Shown: positions 57,818-64,000 of the stretch, in pieces
How the letters are laid out: the number at the start of each line of letters is the position of its first letter
How positions within the stretch are numbered: the first letter of the stretch is position 1
Source: Leguminivora glycinivorella
Taxonomy: Eukaryota > Arthropoda > Insecta > Lepidoptera > Tortricidae
DNA: 64,000 nt
Direction: 5' to 3'
NCBI RefSeq assembly: GCF_023078275.1
Contig: NC_062973.1
Span: forward strand, 15,886,456-15,950,455
Made by a program: the position numbers and the translations under genes
The notes under the pieces: model-generated
What the model saw: the letters and a program-made list of their open reading frames with translations, nothing else
Database searches by the model: none
Told to the model about the DNA's origin: nothing

Positions 57818-59658
57818 TATATATTCTACAAGGTACATTATGAACAATAATTACTTTGAATTCTAGACCACAGAATAAGTTAGTCATCGTAATGTATTTT
57901 AATAACATGCTTTAGTATAAACTCGGCCGACTTAATTCCCCTCTCGTAGAACGCATGTTGTCAGAAGCTGATAAAATTACATTTAAATAAAATAAAGCTG
58001 ATAAAATTACAAGAGGAAATGTGATCCAAATTATGTTGGCATTAAATTTTAATTTCTGAATATTTCCCCAGAGCACAGGCCACGGAAAATAGCACGGGAG
58101 CTACCGCAAAAAGCTTTATCGCCGCTGTCTCAGATAAATTCGTGTAATTGGTGTGTGCTTTTACGAAGCAAGCGGCAAGGTTCGCGTTCTAAATGTCTAA
58201 ATTCGAGTACAAATGTGCCTGTGCCAACGTTATATTATATGTATGCTGCAAGAATTTATTTCTCAAAATTCTACCTATAGCTGCTTCAATTCGCAAACTC
58301 TTGGATATTTATTGGAACATACTTATTTGATCTTTAAATACACATACTATACCACTATATGGTGGAGTATATGTATACTATACAGTTATTATTGAATTTT
58401 GGTATTGAGTATTTAGTTGTTATTATTCTCTTTAGTTATTTTATCTCTCCAGGCGTATAAGCATGCCTTGGCGTTTGCCTGTCAGGTTAGGCGTTTACAA
58501 TATGCATATTAAATAAAATATATAAAAATAAAAACACAAAACAAAAATGCTTATTATTAAAATATAAATAATATTCTGTCTACTACAGGTAGGTACTATT
58601 TAGGAAGGTACCCGATTTACCAATGGTCAGTCAGACATTATATTGCTGTTTGTATCTACAATATTCATACCTACCCAATATCGGTAAGTACGAATAAGCG
58701 CCGTAAGCCGTAACTGTGTGTGAAATATGAATCTGATTCATTCGTAAAACGAAATTATACATTTCTTCATCATCCTCTCTTAACGCTCGAATAACCAACA
58801 TCGAAAGAAAGGCAGGTAAAGATTTACAATATGTATTTTATTTTATTAGATACGGTTTGCTGACAGCGTTTACAACGATTTGGGAAAAAGTCTACTAAAG
58901 TCATTAACATAACATAACATTAAGAAATTAAGTAAATAGGAAATGGAAATATGTCGGCGCTAAGCTTCTAAACTTCTGTTTTGAACAGCTTTATATTTTA
59001 TACCCACCTAAAACATAGTCAAAGAGGAAATTCCTCTCAAATCACAAACTCACACAGAATTATCCCGTCACACGCAAACGTTACGCCGTCCGTCGTCTAG
59101 GGCGCATTATATTGTACGCCGAGATAACTGCAAGATTCAGGACTATTAACATCGTTTTGCGGATGACCGAGGACAGTAATTGCCGCGCGCGATTTATGTG
59201 TGTGCCCATAATTGAGTCGGCTCACTAGAGCCACTCGTTACTGTCGCCTGGGGTCGGACACTGTCCCGTTCGGGCGATTCCGGCTTGTATTGCTACAGAG
59301 CAATTAGAGTCAGTCCAAGATGAGTGGGCAACGATTATGCTTTCATTCCCCGAATTTGCAGAGGTTAAAAAAAGTCATAATTTCATCGACTTTTGACGAG
59401 TAAAATAACATTTGCACACGCGAGGCTTTCTAAATAATTGCGAACTTATCTTAGACTGGCTTTATTAGGATTGACTAAATTTCACGTCCCTTCGCAAGCG
59501 CCACAGATAATTACTTGATTTTTTTTACAACCCTAAATAGTCGAAAGGGTTAGCGGTACTTATTAGAAAAGGACAACATGATTCTATCCTGAATCGCTGT
59601 CAAACATCGGTTTTGTAGGAAGTGTCCTTTCTGTACGTGTTTACGTAAGTACTATTAT
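57818..59658. other. No gene seen
   Basis: A GC-richer stretch at 59090-59300 stands out but has no frame or repeat signal. Confidence 0.4.
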
Positions 59659-59973
59659 TTATTTTGTGCTGTCGCTGCGATGGAGCAAGCGCTTAAAAGC
59701 CATTGTCACTTCCTTGTGCGGGACATAGGGTCCCCCCACATCTAGCGTCTCGCGAACGTAGCGTCCGGCCAACTGTATTGGCATTACATTCGTCTTTTGT
59801 TCAAACAACACCATTAATAAAATGATAAATAAAAATAAAAACATATTTATAAGAAACAATGCGTATCCCAACATCAAAGGAAAAATCCCAATATCATTGT
59901 GAGTACTATAAATCTCATTGCAATGAACAAATACCTGCCATTCACAATCACAGCAGCCGATCGCATTACGCAT
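59659..59973 (-). CDS. Possible small membrane protein or terminal exon
   Basis: 104 codons from the first ATG. A hydrophobic segment (about residues 33-57, LMLGYALFLINMFLFLFIIL onward) is followed by a polar tail with VMPIQLAGRYVRETLDVGGP, YVPHKEVTMAFKRLLHR and SDSTK. The tail codons are GC-rich at third positions, unlike the AT-rich surroundings, which favours real coding. No homologue is recognised. An acceptor-like TTTATAG within the frame, before TACTCACAATG, could make this a terminal exon. Evidence is composition only. Confidence 0.3.
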   Translation of the reverse strand: MRNAIGCCDCEWQVFVHCNEIYSTHNDIGIFPLMLGYALFLINMFLFLFIILLMVLFEQKTNVMPIQLAGRYVRETLDVGGPYVPHKEVTMAFKRLLHRSDSTK

Positions 59974-60029
59974 CCTATAGCTGACTGTGCCCCAAAAGTG
60001 GCGTGTAATAACGAGGTTACGGACCTGAG

Positions 60030-60165
60030 TCTAGGGTACCTACGCAACGTCAAAATCGCTTACGCTTATCCGGGTATCGTAGCTAGCTTGCCCTATCGCT
60101 CTTCTGTAGTGGTGCGACAGAGCCAGATTACGTTTCTATCGCCACCTAGCGTCAACAATTCTCAC
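60030..60165. mobile_element. Worn copy of the CAGG MITE
   Basis: GGGTACCTACGCAACGTC, TGCCCTATCGCTCTTCTG and GCGACAGAGCCAGATTACGT match the inverse of the family core. Confidence 0.5.
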
Positions 60166-60269
60166 TTCAGCTAGGCTGACAGACAATGGTTCACATTCGA
60201 TGAGGGTGAGTCTCAATAGTTTCCTCGGGGGACGTGATACATGGGCCTTATTCTGACCCAAAAATGTAA

Positions 60270-60420
60270 TACTATCACGATACAACTGCGGAAAAGAAAA
60301 TTTAAAACGAGTGGCGATAATTAAAAAACGACAAATAAATTATGGCCCTTTGAAGGTTCGACACAGGCACCTACTAATTTGCGCACCGGTGTGCGTAAAT
60401 AGCATCATGAATACAAATAT
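60270..60420. mobile_element. Worn MITE family A copy
   Basis: AACGAGTGGCGATAATTAAA and GTTCGACACAGG recall the family. Both ends are degraded. Confidence 0.4.
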
Positions 60421-60699
60421 ACCTACTAGAAATTATTATAGAAATATAAATAGAAATGTTTATTTGCCAGAATACGTCACAGTGTAGCTCTAGGTCATTT
60501 AGGTATGTTTTTAATGCTGTACAGCTAGTTAAAGTTTCTATATAAAAACGTGGTAGTTTTATTCGCTGAAATTGTAGAGCAGTAAAATTTCGTGAACGTT
60601 TTAATTAATTAATTAATTTTATAAAATGTGCACGCCAGAAAGCATTTGTGGTAACAAATATATTTTACATTACTTGCGATGTGTATGTATGTCGAAAGT

Positions 60700-60815
60700 T
60701 TAAAGTTTTTCAGTACATAAATATGGTCATATTTATGTTCTGAAAATCATTGTTCGATACACGTACGAAAATGTACATAATTCTCCACCCGTGTCGATTT
60801 TAACTCTCACGGTCT
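60700..60815. mobile_element. Worn MITE family A copy, inverse
   Basis: TTTTTCAGTACATAAATATG, CATTGTTCGATACACGTACG and ACCCGTGTCGATTTTAACTC recall the family. Confidence 0.4.
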
Positions 60816-62074
60816 TGTGTCTACTATTATTTCCACTTGTTTCCAAATTGCTATATTTCCGTACTTGACTCGTAAATTAGTTATCAGAAAATAATAATTA
60901 TATAATATGACATAGTTAATTATATATGTACCTATATGAAAGAAAAGTTATTTTATCAACTTATTTAATAGGTACTATTCTAAACTGAGACATGCATATT
61001 GGAGAATAAGGCCCGCGGCGAAGGCCGCATCATTGCCGCAATATGCCCTTATTTATCCAACATTATGATATCCCGGTCCCGTGGCACCTACAAGCCTAGT
61101 GTGAAAGGCGACCACCCTTATTTTTATTCAAGAACACGCATATACCAGACACTTGATTTTTTTATACATTTATCGTCTCCAAATTGTGTGATAACCAGTT
61201 TGTACAGACCGATAACGGATGTCGGACCGATATCCCATATTATATATTATTTACGCTGCCATCTTTGATTTTTTCCTTTGAAATTCTTCCTACTTCCGAT
61301 ATCGGATCGGATAATGTGAAAACGCACTTACACGGCAAAGAGAGAAATTAAAAACAAATACGGATGGAAACCATATGGAAACGTATGTACCACTCGTTTT
61401 GAGCGACGTGAGTCATGTCAAAACATCATGTGCCTTTTCAAAAAAAAAAAAACTATGCGTGTACAAACAGGCCATGTTACAAGTTGAACTTTTAGCAGTA
61501 AAAGTTTGACCTATAGTCGTAACCTATACTGTAGGTACCCATATAATAAATCTGTTATTTTCTAACCAAACAAGTTGTACAACTTTTATCCAATACAGAG
61601 TCGTATTCGTTTTATTAGTTCATGACATATGGCGTCGCCTAGTTGAATCAGTACTTAACATATTTCGAACTAATGAATCAGATTATAACTGAAAAAGTTT
61701 GGGCAAACTTGCGTCTCGAGAATTATTTATCTAAGTAGGTATTATTGCCTAATCTTTCAGACTGGATTGTGCTCGAGAAAAATATAATCACTCGTATGAC
61801 TTTCATTTTGGTAACTGTAGTTACCAGCTGTTAGCATTAATATACTTTTCACCACACCAACTGGTAAAGGCTTACTTTGCTATTCGAAAACAGATAGCAA
61901 AATTGCATTTTATCCACAAGAGAACAAAGTAATTTCATACAAATCTTAACTTGATGTCTTGAGCTGGCTGGTAGAAATTACCTTTAGATGATGATTTTGA
62001 ATCATAAATATTGAATAAATTTATAGATTTGATTTAATTTGATATTTTATAGTCAGTATTTTGTTCGTGTTGGT
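60816..62074. other. No gene seen
   Basis: The 89-codon frame at 60999-61268 has no recognisable features. Confidence 0.4.
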
Positions 62075-62274
62075 GTGGTGAAAAATTTTGTGTTTCACTC
62101 GGTGGCAAAGTTTGTTTAACCTTCGTGCCTTGAAGAGTGCATCAAGATTCCACTTTTTGAACCACTCGCTGCGCTCGCGGTTCAATATTGGAATCTTTCT
62201 CTTGCTCGGGTATCAATATTGGCACGTGCGTTTAAACAACTACTTTGCCCCCTTGTAAAACAAATAACTATTAT
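62075..62274. repeat. Palindromic repeat family F, copy 2
   Basis: GTGTTTCACTCGGTGGCAAA, TTTGAACCACTCGCTGCGCT then CGCGGTTCAA, and CTTTGCCCCCTTGTAAAACA align with 31690-31892. Confidence 0.6.
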
Positions 62275-62472
62275 CTATGCTGAAAAAGAAAGGACTTAAC
62301 GTGCTGATATATTGATGATAGTTACATATAAAAAGTTCATATCAAAAACTGAATCGAAAATAATATATATACTTAACAAAAAATGGCTGTTGAAGACGTG
62401 CTCATTTTGACAGTACCACCTGACGCCAATATAAGGTTCTAGCAAGAATAATAAGCATATTCTATTTACGTA

Positions 62473-63778
62473 CGGGTCATGCCAAAAGAAATTAGATACT
62501 CAAAATTTACATACTTTATTCTTTATTACAGCTATCTATTTTTTCGAAGTATTCACCGTGAACACGTATACACGTTTTCATCCGTCTAAACCACTTAGAA
62601 AATACCGATGACCACTCTTCTTTAGACACCTCAGAAATTTCGTAATTATACGCAGCCAACGCATCTTCTTTGTTCTCAAATCGCCTTCCTTTTAATTTTT
62701 CTTTAATTTTAGGAAAAAGATAAAAATCACAGGGGGCTAGGTCAGGGGAATATGGGGGGTGGGGCAGAATAGTCACGTTTTTTGAGCTGAAATAGTCAAG
62801 TGTTCTAGCGGAAGTGTGTGGGGCAGCGTTGTCGTGGTGCCAGAGCAGGTGCCGGGTTCCTGACTTCGGCCGCTTGTCACACCAAGCTGACAGTACTCTT
62901 GGGGCACAAACTGTCACATACCATTCTGAATTAACTGTCTTTTGATCTTCTAGCACTATTGTAGCAATATGTCCCGTCTTGCAGAAAAATGAGGCAACCA
63001 TTTGTTTTTGTGTGCTTCGGGTTCGGCGACATTTTGTTGGCGTCGGCTCATCTTCAAAACACCATACTGTGGACTGTCGCTTTGTTTCGGGATCGTAGTT
63101 ATATAGCCATGTTTCGTCACCTGTAAGTATATCATATACGTTTTTGTTCTCGCCTGCGTCGAATTTATCTATCATAAATTTGCACCAATCCACGCGACGG
63201 TCTTTCTGTAAATCGGTGAGCTTGTGCGGCACCCATCTTGAACAACGCTTATGAAGAGACAGTTTACTATGAATTATAGTTTGCAATGCTGCTGATCCAA
63301 TGTCCAGTTCACGCTCGAGCTCTACATATGTAATTCGTCGGTTCGCACGAATATTTTTTTCCACAGTCTTTACATTTTCTTCAGTGACTGCGGTTGGCGG
63401 CCGTCCGGTCTTCGCCTCATCTTCAAAGCTCTCCCGTCCTCTTTTAAATTCAGCAAACCAATTGAAAACAGTTGCACGTGAACACGCAGACTCTCCAAAA
63501 GTCGAGACTAAAAGTTCAAAACACTCTTGAGGTGTTAAACCTTTTTTAAAGTCATAATATATCATAACACGAAAATCACGTCGAGTAAGCTCCATTGTTG
63601 CGGAAAATTCCCTCCAAAATTATTTAGAAAAAAAATAATTAAAAAAGGAATCCTAAGAATTTCCAAATGTTCCATTTTTAAATTTATAAGCAGATAACCT
63701 ACCTTTACATTGGTGTATAGCTGGCCAGTATCAATCAAATGACCATGGAGTGTCTAACTTCTTTTGGCATGACCCTCG
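62473..63778 (-). mobile_element. Complete mariner element
   Basis: About 1306 bp, the usual size for mariner. Left end GGGTCATGCCAAAAGAAATT and the inverted right end GGGTCATGCCAAAAGAAGTT match with few differences over about 27 bp. TA flanks both sides (62471-62472, 63779-63780). The left end seems to lack two bases near the tip (CGGG against CGAGGG at the right). Confidence 0.85.
62516..63595 (-). CDS. Mariner transposase, intact ORF
   Basis: Cuts and pastes its own element at TA sites, in the nucleus. 359 residues against the usual 340-350. Residues 1-110 form the paired-like helix-turn-helix DNA-binding half, with a GRPPTAV linker at about 64-70. WVPHKLT is at 121-127. The catalytic triad reads D160 (LTGDETW), D255 (HHDNAAPH) and D290 (YSPDLAPCD), with 34 residues between the last two, which is the D,D34D signature of mariner. 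No stop or frameshift interrupts it. The start lies about 180 bp inside the right terminal repeat. Two AATAAA signals overlap or abut the stop (62515-62527). Subfamily not assigned. All three acidic residues are present, so activity is possible. Confidence 0.95.
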   Translation of the reverse strand: MELTRRDFRVMIYYDFKKGLTPQECFELLVSTFGESACSRATVFNWFAEFKRGRESFEDEAKTGRPPTAVTEENVKTVEKNIRANRRITYVELERELDIGSAALQTIIHSKLSLHKRCSRWVPHKLTDLQKDRRVDWCKFMIDKFDAGENKNVYDILTGDETWLYNYDPETKRQSTVWCFEDEPTPTKCRRTRSTQKQMVASFFCKTGHIATIVLEDQKTVNSEWYVTVCAPRVLSAWCDKRPKSGTRHLLWHHDNAAPHTSARTLDYFSSKNVTILPHPPYSPDLAPCDFYLFPKIKEKLKGRRFENKEDALAAYNYEISEVSKEEWSSVFSKWFRRMKTCIRVHGEYFEKIDSCNKE

Positions 63779-63814
63779 TATAAGGGAGGAAATACTTTGT
63801 CAGCATTCTTCATC

Positions 63815-64000
63815 ATCATCATCCTCCTTGCGTTATCCCGGCATTTGCCACGGCTCATGGGGCCTTGGGGTCCGCTTTGACAACTAATCCCAAGATTTGG
63901 CGTAGGCACTAGTTTTTACGAAAGCAACTGCCATCTGACCTTCCAACCCGAAGGCTAAACTATACCTTATTGGAATTAGTCCGGTTTCCTCACGATGTTT
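63815..64000 (+). repeat. Dispersed repeat family E, cut by the window end
   Basis: CCTTGCGTTATCCCGGC, CCACGGCTCATGG, GGCGTAGGCACTAGTTTTTA and GATTAGTCCGGTTTCCTCAC. A very common lepidopteran repeat. Related to 13071-13236. Confidence 0.6.

Overview
The window looks like nuclear DNA of a moth or butterfly (Lepidoptera). It is AT-rich and almost free of long open reading frames. It is packed with short non-autonomous DNA transposons (MITEs), 5'-truncated LINE pieces, a tRNA-headed SINE with a TTTA tail, and other short repeats that I know from lepidopteran introns and intergenic DNA. No host protein could be named, so this is probably intergenic or deep intronic sequence.

The only intact long gene is a 359-residue mariner transposase (62516-63595, minus strand) inside a complete TA-flanked element with matching terminal repeats (62473-63778). 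Two weaker coding candidates are on the minus strand: a possible terminal exon with an acceptor site and poly(A) signal (52718-52883), and a 104-codon ORF with one membrane segment (59659-59973). Four broken LINE reverse transcriptase C-termini are visible (13999-14410 minus, 30670-31122 plus, 38088-38180 minus, 42890-43110 plus).

Layout: 1-9900 carries small MITEs, including two of different families almost abutting, a SINE inside a palindrome, and a hairpin-ended repeat. 10016-12890 is a large inverted-repeat element with arms of about 1.04 kb; a newer 249-bp MITE sits at its loop edge. 13071-25700 is mostly plain sequence with scattered repeats. 25711-26460 holds a tRNA-like gene unit repeated head-to-head and in tandem. 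28472-32219 holds nested palindromes, a GC-rich hairpin and a LINE tail. 36300-43110 is a patchwork of MITEs and LINE ends, including one MITE nested inside another of its own family. 46553-50009 has hairpin-ended repeats and a nearly perfect 169-bp palindrome. 50010-62470 is sparse, and the mariner closes the window.

The elements do not form a pathway. They record many rounds of insertion. The youngest by internal comparison appear to be the mariner (open ORF), the two 246-249-bp MITEs (near-identical copies 25 kb apart), and the palindrome at 49232-49624 (about one mismatch between arms). All family and superfamily names rest on reading the sequence, not on database searches.
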